Source of the DNA: Haladaptatus halobius
GTDB lineage: Archaea; Halobacteriota; Halobacteria; Halobacteriales; Haladaptataceae
Assembly: GCF_020618475.1 (NCBI RefSeq)
Contig: NZ_CP085342.1
Coordinates: forward strand, 1 to 64,000
Length of the DNA stretch: 64,000 bases
Direction: 5' to 3'
The notes beneath the pieces are model-generated. The model made no database searches. It was not told the origin of the DNA and worked only from the letters and a program-made list of their open reading frames with translations. The position numbers were made by a program, and so were the translations under genes. Below, piece by piece: positions 44,313 through 54,303 of the stretch (within the stretch, counting starts at the first letter, position 1; each line of letters begins with the position of its first letter).

Positions 44313-44350
44313 ATATGCATCTGAATACGTATTCGCATATGCATATGAAC
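44311..44350. promoter_or_regulatory. palindromic repeat at parA promoter
   Basis: Contains the perfect 12-bp palindrome GAATACGTATTC (44323-44334) flanked by ATGCAT/CATATGCATATG, the same words as the three downstream copies (42663-43080). Probable operator and/or centromere of the par operon. Confidence 0.6.
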
Positions 44351-44531
44351 TTACGTCAGACAGACGCAAGACAAGTCTAATAGATTCTACAAAACTTCTC
44401 TAAGTCGTTCACCCTAAATCCGAACGGATTTGGGTAGCTGCTACAGACGAGAAATAATCTTGGCAACCTTCCCACACCTAAGTGATCAATTACGAACAAA
44501 GATGCGATAGCTGGTTCATAGCCGCATCCAC

Positions 44532-44888
44532 CTATGTGTCCAGCTCGCGTTGAAGCCACTCCGAAGTTTCTTCGAGTGGTTGAGCGACATGAAGATACTT
44601 GACGTCACCGTTGGAGACAGTGCGCGGGTACCGAGTAACCAACTCCTGTTCATACAGCGGTTTCAGTTGTTTCCCGAGGGTACTCTGATCGCGGTCGAGA
44701 ATTTCGGCAATTTCAGCGATCGTGCTCTGGGGATGGTCGAGAACGGTGAGGTATACACGGAATACTGCTATATGGACTCTACAGACCGTGGCCATCATCT
44801 CCGTGAGTTCCAAATCAGTCTGAGTGATCGGGCCTGTGGGTCCACGAAGGTGCGGGACCGTATAGTCGCTCGTCGGTGTCGTCAGCAT
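44532..44888 (-). CDS. MarR-like winged-helix regulator
   Basis: 118 aa from ATG 44888. MMATVCRVHIAVFRVYLTVL starts the dimer helix; STIAEIAEILDRDQSTLGKQ is the helix-turn-helix; LKPLYEQELVTRYPRTVSNG is the recognition end and wing; YLHVAQPLEETSEWLQRELD closes. A shorter start at Met-30 is possible. Effector unknown; no operon partner. Confidence 0.65.
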   Translation of the reverse strand: MLTTPTSDYTVPHLRGPTGPITQTDLELTEMMATVCRVHIAVFRVYLTVLDHPQSTIAEIAEILDRDQSTLGKQLKPLYEQELVTRYPRTVSNGDVKYLHVAQPLEETSEWLQRELDT

Positions 44889-45006
44889 ACGGCATTCTCT
44901 CGGGCGCTTCGAGGAGTTCGAGGTATAGTCCCCAGTCCACTCGACAATATACGTAGCTCAATCCCTCTGTCGGCCCATCGTCAGTTGAGACTGGCTCTCT
45001 CAATGC

Positions 45007-45321
45007 CTAGCTTAACCCGTCGTGCCACTCCTCGTCAGAGATTTCGAGAAGGTCTCCAGACGTAGGGTGGCCTGTATTGTTTACCACCGCGTCGATACGG
45101 CCGTACCGCTCGTAGGTCGTTTCAACAAGAGCCGCTAAGTCATCCGAATCCGTCACAGAGCCTTCAAACCCATCCCCACCGAGTTCGTTCGCAACCTCGA
45201 TGGCGCTTCCCGATCTTGACAATAGAACCGGCGTGTACTTATCTTCGTTCAGTTTCCGTGCACAAGCCTCACCAATACCGCTTCCTGCAGCAGTTACCAC
45301 TGCGATTTTCCTATCGGTCAT
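45007..45321 (-). pseudogene. short-chain dehydrogenase/reductase, C-terminally truncated
   Basis: MTDRKIAVVTAAGSGIGEAC carries the SDR nucleotide motif TAAGSGIG, and VVNNTGHP the NNAG-like motif. The frame stops after EEWHDGLS, where a complete SDR of about 250 aa would continue with the catalytic Tyr-x-x-x-Lys. About 60% of the protein is lost; sequence after the stop does not continue the family in any frame. Likely remnant of an acyl-CoA or ketoreductase gene like its neighbours. Confidence 0.75.
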
Positions 45322-45412
45322 CCTTGGAATAGGTGGACGGCGTGAATAGATATATGACCTGCTATCGCAGGTTTCTGCCCAGGCCTGTTTTCACTTGGCA
45401 CCGTGTGACCCG

Positions 45413-45799
45413 TTAATTGTCTTTCCAGACAATTCCTTCAACCGCTGCGGTCAATACAGTCTCACCATCTGCGTTCTCACAAACAATATTCGACGTGAAT
45501 TCGTAGCGATCATCTCGTTCCACGACTGTATCGTACGTTGATCGACAGGTAATCGGTTCACCGGTATAGACGGGCTGATGGAATCTGAATTCCATCGTCC
45601 GGGCTAATACTTGGTTATCACTGCCCATTTTCGTGGGCATGGTTGCAGTTAACAACCCCTGGACCATTACTCGACCATCCTCATCTGGTTCTGTATGTCG
45701 GGATTGGCTGTCTCCGGAGAGTTCTGCGAACTGCTGCACATCCTCAACTGAGAACGTTCGCTCGAACGTTCTTGTTTTACCCTCAATTGGCTGAGTCAT
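45413..45799 (-). CDS. MaoC-like hot-dog dehydratase
   Basis: 128 aa. RTFSVEDVQQFAELSGDSQS...EDGRVMVQGLLTATM is the hydratase motif of MaoC/(R)-specific enoyl-CoA hydratases, with the Asp-x4-His pair (D of SGDSQS, H of SRHTEP) approximately in place; FRFHQPVYTGEPITC and YEFTSNIVCENADGETVLTA complete the hot-dog fold. Acts on acyl-CoA or an acyl-carrier-like thioester. Adjacent to a truncated SDR and an enoyl-CoA hydratase, a fatty-acyl metabolism set. Confidence 0.8.
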   Translation of the reverse strand: MTQPIEGKTRTFERTFSVEDVQQFAELSGDSQSRHTEPDEDGRVMVQGLLTATMPTKMGSDNQVLARTMEFRFHQPVYTGEPITCRSTYDTVVERDDRYEFTSNIVCENADGETVLTAAVEGIVWKDN

Positions 45800-46226
45800 A
45801 GGAATCTACATCTCTACTGAGAATTTCGCCATAGTAAAAGTAGTGGTGAAGTGGATGGCTTGAATATGGTACGAACTCTTAGAACGCCACGTATTCAGCG
45901 TCTAAAGGAGCTGATGATTATGTGCTCTGTATCGAACGGGTGGACGAGTTCTTGAGAACAGGGCTGTCTCGTTTCTCGGTGTGACAACGACACATGTTGT
46001 CTTCCAACGAATGTCACGATTACCGTACTATGAGTGGCCTGCCTACGACTCAATGCCTCTCTATGGTCGGAGTTCGATTGGTGCATTTGAGGAAGAGGTT
46101 CGGCACGTTGCGGCCGTCTGGTTCAACCATGGTTCGCAGTTCCGAATAGCTCCGAGAAACTACTATTCTGGAACCTCTAAATCGGTTGTAGTATTATATA
46201 AGTCGCGGTTTCTGAACTAGCCAGTG
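45800..46226. other. intergenic between MaoC and enoyl-CoA hydratase genes
   Basis: About 430 bases of divergent promoter region plus sequence with no recognisable coding content. TATA-like GTATTATATAAG lies about 30 bases before 46227. Confidence 0.35.
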
Positions 46227-47009
46227 ATGAGTGTAACACTCACACAGGAATCCGACCGGCCGCACGTTGCTCACCTTCGCATCGATGCTAACGAATTGAA
46301 TCTCCTCTCGTTGGAGCTCGCCGATGAGATCCGGGAAACAATCGAATCGACACTGGCTGAGATATCCGTACTCACAATAACGGCTCGACAACCGGACGAC
46401 GGCGTGCGGGGTCTAACTGCTGGATTGAACCTCGATTGGGCACAAGACCTCACTCCACACGAGGGGCAGGATCTACTATACGCGTTCTATAACATGATTC
46501 AGGCGATTCGAGAGCTTGAGGCGGTTACTATCTGTGGATGCGGGAATTACGCCCTTGGCGTCGGCTTCGAACTTGCGATGGCTTGTGAATTCCGCGTCGC
46601 GACTGAGAACGCAACACTGGGTCTTCCGGAGGTAAACGTTGGTCTCCCTACAGTTATCCACGGCGGGTTACTTGTTCGGCTTGTCGGTGAGGGGGTTGCA
46701 AACGAACTGATTTATAAAGGTGATCCGATCGACGGTACTCGCGCGCTGGAACTCGGGCTCGTGAGTGATTCCGTTACGGCTGATGAATACGCCGAGACGA
46801 TGGATGACCTTGTCGAGGAGCTTGCAGCAAAGAGCCCCCGTGTGATGGCGCTTCAAAAGCGCGTGATGAAGCGACTTCGATCGAATGGCCTTGAGTCGGG
46901 AATGTATAGTAGCATTGCCGACATCGGTCGGGCCTTCGGAAGTCCCGATCAACAGGAAGCGATAGCGGCGTTTCTCGAAGATCGAGGGCCCAAATTCGAA
47001 CATTCTTGA
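46227..47009 (+). CDS. enoyl-CoA hydratase/isomerase (crotonase) family
   Basis: 260 aa from ATG 46227 (a GTG precedes it). Crotonase fold: HVAHLRIDANELNLLSLELA, GLTAGLNLDWAQD (first oxyanion strand), VTICGCGNYALGVGFELAMA (G-x-x-x-G-G-x-x-L-A-like, here G-V-G-F-E), CEFRVATENATLGLPEVNVG with the catalytic-Glu position in LPEV, and KSPRVMALQKRVMK. Hydration or isomerisation of an enoyl-CoA in beta-oxidation or a biosynthetic side path. Promoter just upstream; single gene. Confidence 0.85.
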   Translation: MSVTLTQESDRPHVAHLRIDANELNLLSLELADEIRETIESTLAEISVLTITARQPDDGVRGLTAGLNLDWAQDLTPHEGQDLLYAFYNMIQAIRELEAVTICGCGNYALGVGFELAMACEFRVATENATLGLPEVNVGLPTVIHGGLLVRLVGEGVANELIYKGDPIDGTRALELGLVSDSVTADEYAETMDDLVEELAAKSPRVMALQKRVMKRLRSNGLESGMYSSIADIGRAFGSPDQQEAIAAFLEDRGPKFEHS

Positions 47010-47291
47010 GAGCTGTACAAGTTGAGAGCGGCGCGCTCAATGCATGGGAGTGTGCGGTTGGAATCAACACCGGCCATGTTTTCACAAATAGACTCTCCAA
47101 AAGCAGTCAATCGACGCTCAATCACTCTGCCGGTCAATCATGGCTGGGTGAAGAGTAGAGGTGTGGTTGTGGGGGAGAGTTCCGGTTTCCGGTCACCGGC
47201 AGAGCGTTTGTTTCAGATGTGTTGTTCGTGAGTCAGCTGTTAGACATGTGCCGCGAATGTAGCAGGGAACCCGCTCAGTCGGGCGATGCGC

Positions 47292-47903
47292 TCAGTGACC
47301 GCCCAAAATGCTCAATAGCCGCCGAAGAAGCATCTGGAGCTCTTTTGACGATGGTCCACCACCGTATACCGAGACGGTATCGACGCCGGAGTAGCCGTGT
47401 TCACCGGATTCGTCACGTTCCCAGTAGAGCCAAACGGTGTCGTCCCCATTGTCGAGCCCTGTCTTTCCAACTGGGAATGATAGCGTGAGGACTTCGGTCG
47501 TTTGCGTTTGGTCACCGTGCCCTGTGGTCGTTGTCGTGACCTCCCCGTCGCCGGTCGGTCGAGCACCCTTCCCGTCGTCGAGTGCGCTTCGAGAGCCAAG
47601 GCGATACCTCGCATCCCTCTTGGTCGGATCAAAAGTCTCGCGTTCGCCGTCGGAATTCAGGAACTCCGAGGGGTGGACCGCGACCGAAACGTGGTCGTGT
47701 TCGTCGAGGTCGATGAAGTTGTCTTCATTTCCGGGTTGTACGTCGATATCCAACTCGACCGGGAAATGCGCGGCTGCCACGCCACTGAGTGCAGGGATAG
47801 CGGCTACACCAGCTCCAATGCCGACCGTTCCTTCGAGGAACCGACGACGGCTGAGGCCATCGAGGACACGCTGCTCTGTCAGAGGAGACGTGTCTTGTGA
47901 CAT
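47292..47903 (-). CDS. Tat-exported uncharacterised protein
   Basis: 203 aa from ATG 47903 (MSQDTSPLTEQRV). SRRRFLEGTVGIGAGVAAIP is a clean Tat signal with Ala-rich end GVAAAHF. Mature part: VELDIDVQPGNEDNFIDLDE, HVSVAVHPSEFLNSDGERET..., TTEVLTLSFPVGKTGLD, DDTVWLYWERD. This pattern is common in secreted haloarchaeal proteins that describe ranges of values; function unknown. The C-terminal LLRRLLSILGGH may be an amphipathic helix. Confidence 0.7.
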   Translation of the reverse strand: MSQDTSPLTEQRVLDGLSRRRFLEGTVGIGAGVAAIPALSGVAAAHFPVELDIDVQPGNEDNFIDLDEHDHVSVAVHPSEFLNSDGERETFDPTKRDARYRLGSRSALDDGKGARPTGDGEVTTTTTGHGDQTQTTEVLTLSFPVGKTGLDNGDDTVWLYWERDESGEHGYSGVDTVSVYGGGPSSKELQMLLRRLLSILGGH

Positions 47904-48071
47904 AGTCCGAGCATCGCTACCGAGGGTACGCAAATATTGATTCTGGTACAATCGACGAATTCACACAGCAGCCAGACAGTCACTGAAACATGGATTTCTG
48001 TGAGGGGCATCACTCTGTGTAAGCCGAAGTGTTTCATCCATGCTCTTTACCTCTCGTGTTAGAACGAACCG

Positions 48072-48239
48072 CTACAAATCGCGCGCTTGAACGGTCTTGC
48101 GATCGTTTTCTTCGGCTCGCCGGGCAGCGTTGTCGAGAACCGTTGCAACTTCCTCATCGAGTGCATCGTAGAAGTCACTCGCAACATTTTGTCCTTCGAG
48201 CTGTTCTTTCACTGCGGATTTGACAATCAAATCAACCAT
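48072..48239 (-). CDS. DUF1931-like histone-fold mini-protein (copy 2)
   Basis: 55 aa, MVDLIVKSAVKEQLEGQNVA, SDFYDALDEEVATVLDNAAR, RAEENDRKTVQARDL. Differs from copy 1 (2304-2471) at a few residues only. The 60 bases upstream are also nearly the same up to 48302, and both copies end in the same CCGCTACAAA-type context, so a segment of about 235 bases was duplicated. Confidence 0.75.
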   Translation of the reverse strand: MVDLIVKSAVKEQLEGQNVASDFYDALDEEVATVLDNAARRAEENDRKTVQARDL

Positions 48240-48343
48240 ACAAACACCCAGAGGGTAGAATACTACAAAAAGACAGCGGCAAAATTGTCGAGAAAGGACC
48301 ATCGCTATACCAAAAGCTCGCAATTTAACCGATGTAACTTCTA

Positions 48344-49603
48344 TCACCACTGTGTGAGTGCACCCCGACCATACGTGTAGCTAAGAATCCCAACAAACAG
48401 CCCAATTCCAGTCAAGGACGCGACTGCACCAGCATAGAAGACCCACTCCATTCCTAGATTTGTCATGAGGAACCCACCGATAAGTGGCGCTATAATACTC
48501 CCAGGACGCCAGACGATTGAGCGGACACCAAAGCTACTTGCAACACCTCCACTATCCGCCCCTTCATCTGCAAAGAGTGCCATACTTGCGGGTTCACGGA
48601 AGCTATCTGCAATGCCAAGGAGCCCGTTCAATGCAACTAATGGAATGAATGCAGTCGATAATTTGCCAAGGAGTGGAATAGTAGCAGGGACTGGCAATGC
48701 AGCTCCGATAATTGGTGAGAATGGAACAAGCAGCGCGATAATGCCGTAGAGTCCCCCTCCGATGAAAATAAAAAGTGATCGACCGAAGCGGTCGGAGAGC
48801 TGCCCAAGATATGGTTGGCTAATCATATTCGTAAACTTCTCAGCCACGATGACCACACTAACCGCCACGGTACTATATGCGAGACCTCCCTTCAGAGCGG
48901 AGACACCGGCATAGATTGGGATCCAGGTTCGGATAAGTGTGACAGCAATTGCATACTGCGCACGAAAACTCGTAATAGTGAGGATGCGACGATTGACGGC
49001 TAGATCGGAAAAGGCAAACCCTTCCACACGAGTTGTGTCTGGTTCAACAAAGAGCCAAACACTCACAAAGGCGATGGAGATGATGATGACGAGGAGTCCA
49101 AACACGGCAGTAAATCCAAATACTTCGTACAAAATACCGGCACTAAGAGTACCAAGAATCGCTGCTGCAAATCGCCATGAATTCGAAACACCGATAATGT
49201 TTGCACGGCGCTCCCGAGGAGCAAGTTCACCGACCAACGCAAGGCCAAGCAAGCCCATGCCTGTGGCAGCGATTCCTTGGAACCCTCGAGTCAGGATGAA
49301 CCCGACGCTCGAAGAAACAAACGCGAACGCCCCATAAGCGAGAATCCCAATTCCAAGACTGCCGAGGAGGACGGCACGTTTATCGTATCGATCGCCAGCC
49401 CACGCGATTGGAATGACAGCTATCGCCTGAGCCAGCGTGAGTCCAGTTGTGAATAATCCGATCACAACGCCCGAGGGATCGAATAAATTGATGTATTTCG
49501 GAAGAAGGGTGAGAAGAGTAATAAGGCCAAAACTGCTTGCAAAGCGGGTGAAATAGAGTGCATAGAGCTGCCGAGTTTCATGTGTCACTGGTTTTTGTTC
49601 CAT
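48344..49603 (-). CDS. MFS transporter
   Basis: 419 aa, about 12 membrane helices in two halves of six. Loop motif A GDRYDKRAVLLGSLG (between helices 2 and 3) and its second-half copy GQLSDRFGRSLFIFIGG are visible, along with RGFQGIAATGMGLLGLALVG for helix 4. Resembles drug/sugar efflux type MFS proteins; substrate unknown. MEQKPVTHETRQLYALYF gives a normal cytoplasmic N-terminus. Single gene, promoter toward 49604-49690. Confidence 0.88.
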   Translation of the reverse strand: MEQKPVTHETRQLYALYFTRFASSFGLITLLTLLPKYINLFDPSGVVIGLFTTGLTLAQAIAVIPIAWAGDRYDKRAVLLGSLGIGILAYGAFAFVSSSVGFILTRGFQGIAATGMGLLGLALVGELAPRERRANIIGVSNSWRFAAAILGTLSAGILYEVFGFTAVFGLLVIIISIAFVSVWLFVEPDTTRVEGFAFSDLAVNRRILTITSFRAQYAIAVTLIRTWIPIYAGVSALKGGLAYSTVAVSVVIVAEKFTNMISQPYLGQLSDRFGRSLFIFIGGGLYGIIALLVPFSPIIGAALPVPATIPLLGKLSTAFIPLVALNGLLGIADSFREPASMALFADEGADSGGVASSFGVRSIVWRPGSIIAPLIGGFLMTNLGMEWVFYAGAVASLTGIGLFVGILSYTYGRGALTQW

Positions 49604-49739
49604 TACGATCCGAAAAGGAATTTGGATTCCGGAGATCCATTCCTATTCTCAGTGCTATTGCGATAGCAGACGCTTTTAGGAAATAATCGTTGAGATATGA
49701 TATAGAAGATGAGGAAACGCATACTGGGTGTTCTGGTCG

Positions 49740-50271
49740 GTTGTGAGAATAGCTTCAACGGGATGAACTTCCGCTTCTCTCATCGTTAGGAACCAGTCCC
49801 GACTGGGTGGAACGAGGATTAAAAGATCGTGATCGTCGCCGAGACACATTGATTCTGCACTCGTGATAGTATCTGGTGTACCAAACGGGCGGGACCAAGA
49901 CCGGTACGAGACTGATCGGAAGCTCCATCTCGGGAAGAAAGAATGGCACGAGACGAGGCTGATCTACCGACGGAAAGAGAACTTTTAGCATGACGATCAC
50001 CGGCAGTACCGGTGTTCATGTCCAACTGGGGTGGTAGCTTCCTCAGTGAGTATGGCTATCGGTGGGAGATCGAGAGCGGTTAAAAATCGATCAAGCGATT
50101 CATGGCCGCGACGACGTCGAAGGACTTCATACTACGATTCTTCTACTTCGCGTGTCTGCTCTACTCGATTTGCTCGTGCAGGTCGAGTTGACTGGTGAGT
50201 ATGAACACTCGCCGCTAATTACAGCAGACAACACATTCACGCTGTTAATGAAGATGACCGGAATCGGGTAG
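49740..50271 (+). mobile_element. degenerate DDE transposase (IS4-like, haloarchaeal ISH type)
   Basis: Between 50019 and 50271 the frames read SFLSEYGYRWEIESG, stop, KSIKRFMAATTSKDFILRFF, YFACLLYS, then after a frameshift LLDLLVQVELTGEYEHSPLI, TADNTFTLLMKMTGIG. Y-x2-R-x3-E-x6-K is the YREK signature of IS4-type DDE transposases. The part before 49980 is too mutated to follow. No inverted repeats could be fixed. Confidence 0.6.
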
Positions 50272-50723
50272 AGTGCCACTCAGTCCGACCTAATGCTTCT
50301 TTTCCGAGTGGCAACACTAGGAGTAGTCTCGAGGAATCTCCGAAATAGTTGGTAACGCTACAAGAATGCGTGCTTGAGTGCCGATTTGAAGCAGTTCTTG
50401 ATCACTGATCCGACCGAAACACGCATCATAGCTCTGCTAAACCCGTTGTAGTCTCAACTCCCACACGTTACTAGTTTGATATAGCGTTATAGAGTATATT
50501 GATTCAAATACTGTTGTATTTGCCTGATACAGACCTTTAGATGGGATTTTACACTGGAAGTGGTGGTGTCTGGGTTACTTCTCCTTTGAAGAATAAGCGG
50601 AAGTGGAACACCCCCGGGACCCCCGAATCGATCTGTGCGCGGTTCGTGGTGTATATTCACCAGTAGTCGTTCTATCGCACTCGCTCACTTCAAGCAGAGG
50701 GAGTTGCAGTTCAAAAGGAGCAG
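50272..50723. other. intergenic, nothing recognised
   Basis: About 450 bases between the dead transposase and the DUF7344-like gene. It may include the IS end; no gene seen. Confidence 0.35.
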
Positions 50724-51467
50724 TCAATCGTTCGGCAGGAACGGCCGGTAGCGATCCAAGGCGGTGGATTGATTGGAGAGTGAGACCCAGTCCGCCTGCT
50801 GATCGTAGTCGATCAGACCGGCGTCCATCAGACGCGGGAGGTGGTCGTGATACAGGGACAGATACACCTTGAGCACCTGTTCCTCGTCGATATCACAGAG
50901 CGGCCGACCCTGTTCGCACTCGGCGACCTCGTCCGCCAGATCGGCGAGCGAGATACTCTCGTGCATTCGCAGTCGAGTCAAAACGATTCGCCGCCGGTGG
51001 TTCGCGAGGCATACAAGGACAACCTCGTCTTGCGTACGTTCTGCCTCGGCAGCCGTCGATCGGTCCACTTCTGCCGGGAAACGGTCCGCAGACGCGTAGG
51101 CGAACAACGCCTCGAACTCCTCTGGCGGTGCGTACCGAACGCCGTCCATCCTGTCTGCATAGGCGATGACTCCGGCCGACGCCAGTTTCGAGAGCAACCG
51201 ATGGTGGAAGTCGATCCGCAGACGGATCCTCGCGTCGTCGGTGACCTCCGTATCAGAACCGATCGATCGACGGTAAAAGTGTTCAAAGAGCTCTCGCGTC
51301 TTCGTAACACCGTCCAGTTGTCGCTCGAGGATGGTAATCAAGCGTCGGAAGCGACAATCGGCGAGGAGTTCGAACCACGTATCGAGTCGTTTGGATGGGA
51401 CGGTTACCGGGTTCAATTTCGCGCTGGTACGCCGCGCCTTGCTGTTTTCTACCCACGTTGAAGTCAT
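50724..51467 (-). CDS. double winged-helix protein (DUF7344-like x2)
   Basis: 247 aa from ATG 51467. Two related winged-helix units: about 30-120 (ADCRFRRLITILERQL...FHHRLLSKLASAGVIAYADR) and about 145-235 (LANHRRRIVLTRLRMHESIS, LADLADEVAE, LSLYHDHLPRLMDAGLIDYD). Each ends in the H-x-x-L-P/S-x-L-x-x-A-G-x-I-x-Y-D/A pattern of haloarchaeal DUF7344 regulators. Probable DNA-binding regulator; target unknown. GC-rich compared with its surroundings. Confidence 0.75.
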   Translation of the reverse strand: MTSTWVENSKARRTSAKLNPVTVPSKRLDTWFELLADCRFRRLITILERQLDGVTKTRELFEHFYRRSIGSDTEVTDDARIRLRIDFHHRLLSKLASAGVIAYADRMDGVRYAPPEEFEALFAYASADRFPAEVDRSTAAEAERTQDEVVLVCLANHRRRIVLTRLRMHESISLADLADEVAECEQGRPLCDIDEEQVLKVYLSLYHDHLPRLMDAGLIDYDQQADWVSLSNQSTALDRYRPFLPND

Positions 51468-52590
51468 AGTTGAGTGAATCCTTCGTTTCTCCAGTGGCTT
51501 CTCTATCCCGGTCGCAGTTCCTGATCTCTCCGCTGCCAAGGGGTATCTTACTATGAGAGGTACCCAGCATTCAATCGTACTCTGACGTCTATATAAATCC
51601 GTTTCTGGCGTACGATTTCCGTGCGCCTAGTGACGGACGTTATCTTGCTCGTTCGCGTAAGTATATACATTCGCAGAACAGTACATACCAACTTGATTTC
51701 CGACCGGTCAGACGGTTCAATCGGAGGGCGTTGGTCCATTTCTTTCCAGTCTGGGACTGTCGGACCACTGTACGATGTACTATCGTCGATAACGATTGTT
51801 TCCCTGTTATGTACGCATAGGTGTCACTTTAAGGTACACCGCTGTGGGGACTATATACGAGTAGGAGATTATATGAATAATGAGAAGGAGGTGATGGATA
51901 GGTTGTTGGTCACGGGTAGGGTGGGTAGTTGTGGGGATCGTTTGAAACACAGTTTCTTGGCTGCTGACTGTCTACTACTAAAGCTATTAAATACTAGATT
52001 GATACATACATTTCATCGTCGAGGCCTCCTCGCCACAGTTGGGTTTCCGCTTGGATCCATTCTAACGGACGGCTCCAACTCACTTATTGATCTTCAGGAG
52101 GTTACGGATCATACAGATATTCTCCAACCCTATTGGATGTCGCTGTCGTTGATCTCTGTTATACGGTCGCTTAAGAGGAGACAAAGGGGTGAAGTTAGGA
52201 GGAAGCGTCGTGGGATTTACCATGCTAGCAGTAGCGACGCTACCTCCTAATACTCACTTGACTTCCCCATCTTGAAGACTGCTATGAAATCTCAATAGTT
52301 GAATGTAGTCGAATTTTTGCAAGAAAAATAAGGCAAAATAACATCTTATTAGTGCTGATTCACAAACTATCAACTACATTGGTCAGGTCTCCTAACTATT
52401 GATTAGCTGTCTGATGCAGGGTTGCTTTTTTGGTGATGAAGACCCAAGCTAACTCTAATTTTCGCCAGACGTGCTTACCTCACTATATGCTGTTAGCCTC
52501 TATTTTGCTATGGATAGTGTAGGTTGTCAACTGTATTCCTGTCCTAAAAGACAAGGCTTTAGCCTCGAATTTCTGCCATAAAATTAAAGA
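51468..52590. other. long AT-rich region without recognised gene
   Basis: About 1.1 kb. The longest frame (51621-52250, plus) begins with residues unlike haloarchaeal proteins and is rich in Leu/Ser/Arg in a way expected of non-coding sequence. Other frames are short. Probably decayed accessory DNA plus the terminator of the phosphatase gene. Confidence 0.4.
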
Positions 52591-54303
52591 TTATAACTTC
52601 GATTCGAGCGAAAATTTGCCGTCAGGAACTCGGTATCGCGCCAATTTTTGTTTCTCCGCATTAGTCGAGTTTTCCTCTTTGTCGACTGCATAAATTGTAA
52701 ACAGACAGTCTTCTCTCGAAAATTCGATGACCGAATACCCGTGTTTGTGCCAATTAACATACTCAAGATGGTCGTTTTCCTCTTTCGCGATTTTTGCCAA
52801 TGCTTTTCGATCCCAGTCATCTGGAAAGTCTACCACATCAGCAGCATTCACACTTGTAATCGATGGGGTCATAAACTCGATACCAACGGTATCCCTATTC
52901 CAAGAAACGTCACCGTAGCCCGCACGTTGATAGCCAGCCATCGAACAGTGAAGATCACCAGTGAGGGTGATGAAATTCTGGAGGGAGGTATCATCGACGG
53001 TTTCCATTAGTTCGGCACGTTCAGCTTGGAACCCATCCCATGAATCATGAAGAAACTCGACCTGATACCATGTTTCTCCTGCGGTTACCGGCATCGTGAG
53101 TACTTCGTTCGCCCATGTCGTCCACCGTGCTGATGACCCAGAGAGAACCTCGGTAAACCACGCTTTCTGTTTGGTACCCAGCATCGTCCGATCCGAGAGG
53201 TCTTCGTTGGTGCAAGTGACGGTTCGGTTTTGGCACGGGGGGCCATCACGAAAGAGACGCTCATCAGTAAGGATGAGATCCACGAGGTCACCAAACTCGA
53301 ACCGCCGCCAAAGCCTGAGCTGTTCGTGAAGGTCGTCCTTTGATGGATCGTACTCGACGCGCATTGGTATGTGCTCGATCCACGCTTGAATTCCATTCGC
53401 TGTGATTTCGATCGCAGTCGATGGTTCCGCGCCGTTTTCCTTGTTGGGAACGACCGGAGCATCGGTCGCATAATCCCAATATCGATTGTTTCCGATTTCG
53501 TGATCGTCCCAGCCAGCAATGAGGGTATGCTGTTCGAGGGCCGATTGGAGGTGGGAATCGGATTTGTACGTCTTGTAGAGGAAACGAAAGTCATCCAAGG
53601 ATTCGGCGAGACTGGCGCCGCTCGGGAGATCGAAATCACGTCCCTCTTTGATACCCTCGGTGGGAGATACGTAAGCACCGTCGGATGATTCGTAGATAAA
53701 ATCGCCGAGGTGCACGATGTAGTCGACGGATTCGTCTGCAATGTGCTCAAACGCGCCATAGTAGCCGTTTTGATAATCTTGACAAGTAACAACCGCAAAC
53801 GAGAGGTCCTCGACGTGTTGTTCGGCGGTCGGCAACGTCCGCAGACGGCCTATTCGACTAGCTGTTCCATCGTACAAAAATCGGTAGTAATAGAAACTAT
53901 CTGCAGCGAGTTCACCGTCCAAATCGACTTTAACAGTAAAATCCTGATTCGCTGAAACCGCCGTGGGTTCTATCGTTCCTTCTAAAACCGGATCGTCGAA
54001 GATCGGGCGCTGGTCGACCTGAACACCGACAGGTTGCTGTTCTCGGTATGCCGTTTCAGCGATCCGAGTCCAAATAATGGCACCTGAGTCGGTAGGTCCT
54101 CCGCTCATGATCGACTGAGGAAACGTTGCATCAGGGTCTGCGGTTGGTTCGTACGAAAAAGCCCGTCTGGAGCGATCAGGTTTTGGAGTCGTCGGTTGTG
54201 CGATTGTCCGGCTTGCAAGAAGGCTGGAGAGTCCACCTGCAACGGCCGTTCCAGCGATATTACGGAAAAAACCTCTTCGGTTGAATTCATGACGGAGGTT
54301 CAT
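52591..54303 (-). CDS. phoD: PhoD-type alkaline phosphatase (copy A)
   Basis: 570 aa from ATG 54303 (54318 also possible). Tat signal NRRGFFRNIAG then AVAGGLSSLL. PhoD catalytic motifs: AVVTCQDYQNGYYGAFEHIA, DYIVHLGDFIYE (metal Asp), WDDHEIGNNRYWDYATD, LTDERLFRDGP, FITLTGDLHCSMAG. Ca/Fe-dependent phosphodiesterase/phosphomonoesterase acting outside the cell to release phosphate from organic esters. A second gene of the same family lies at 56290-58104 in opposite orientation, with phosphonate-gene remnants between them. Confidence 0.9.
   Translation of the reverse strand: MNLRHEFNRRGFFRNIAGTAVAGGLSSLLASRTIAQPTTPKPDRSRRAFSYEPTADPDATFPQSIMSGGPTDSGAIIWTRIAETAYREQQPVGVQVDQRPIFDDPVLEGTIEPTAVSANQDFTVKVDLDGELAADSFYYYRFLYDGTASRIGRLRTLPTAEQHVEDLSFAVVTCQDYQNGYYGAFEHIADESVDYIVHLGDFIYESSDGAYVSPTEGIKEGRDFDLPSGASLAESLDDFRFLYKTYKSDSHLQSALEQHTLIAGWDDHEIGNNRYWDYATDAPVVPNKENGAEPSTAIEITANGIQAWIEHIPMRVEYDPSKDDLHEQLRLWRRFEFGDLVDLILTDERLFRDGPPCQNRTVTCTNEDLSDRTMLGTKQKAWFTEVLSGSSARWTTWANEVLTMPVTAGETWYQVEFLHDSWDGFQAERAELMETVDDTSLQNFITLTGDLHCSMAGYQRAGYGDVSWNRDTVGIEFMTPSITSVNAADVVDFPDDWDRKALAKIAKEENDHLEYVNWHKHGYSVIEFSREDCLFTIYAVDKEENSTNAEKQKLARYRVPDGKFSLESKL

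Noticed and set aside
44815..45003. 62-codon minus-strand frame (REPVSTDDGPTEGLSYVYC...) between the SDR remnant and HTH gene
   Set aside because: It overlaps the HTH start in another frame and has no recognisable family; could be the junction sequence left after SDR truncation.
51621..52250. 209-codon plus-strand frame
   Set aside because: Amino-acid use (Arg/Ser/Leu rich, few acidic residues) is unlike haloarchaeal proteins and no start context is present.
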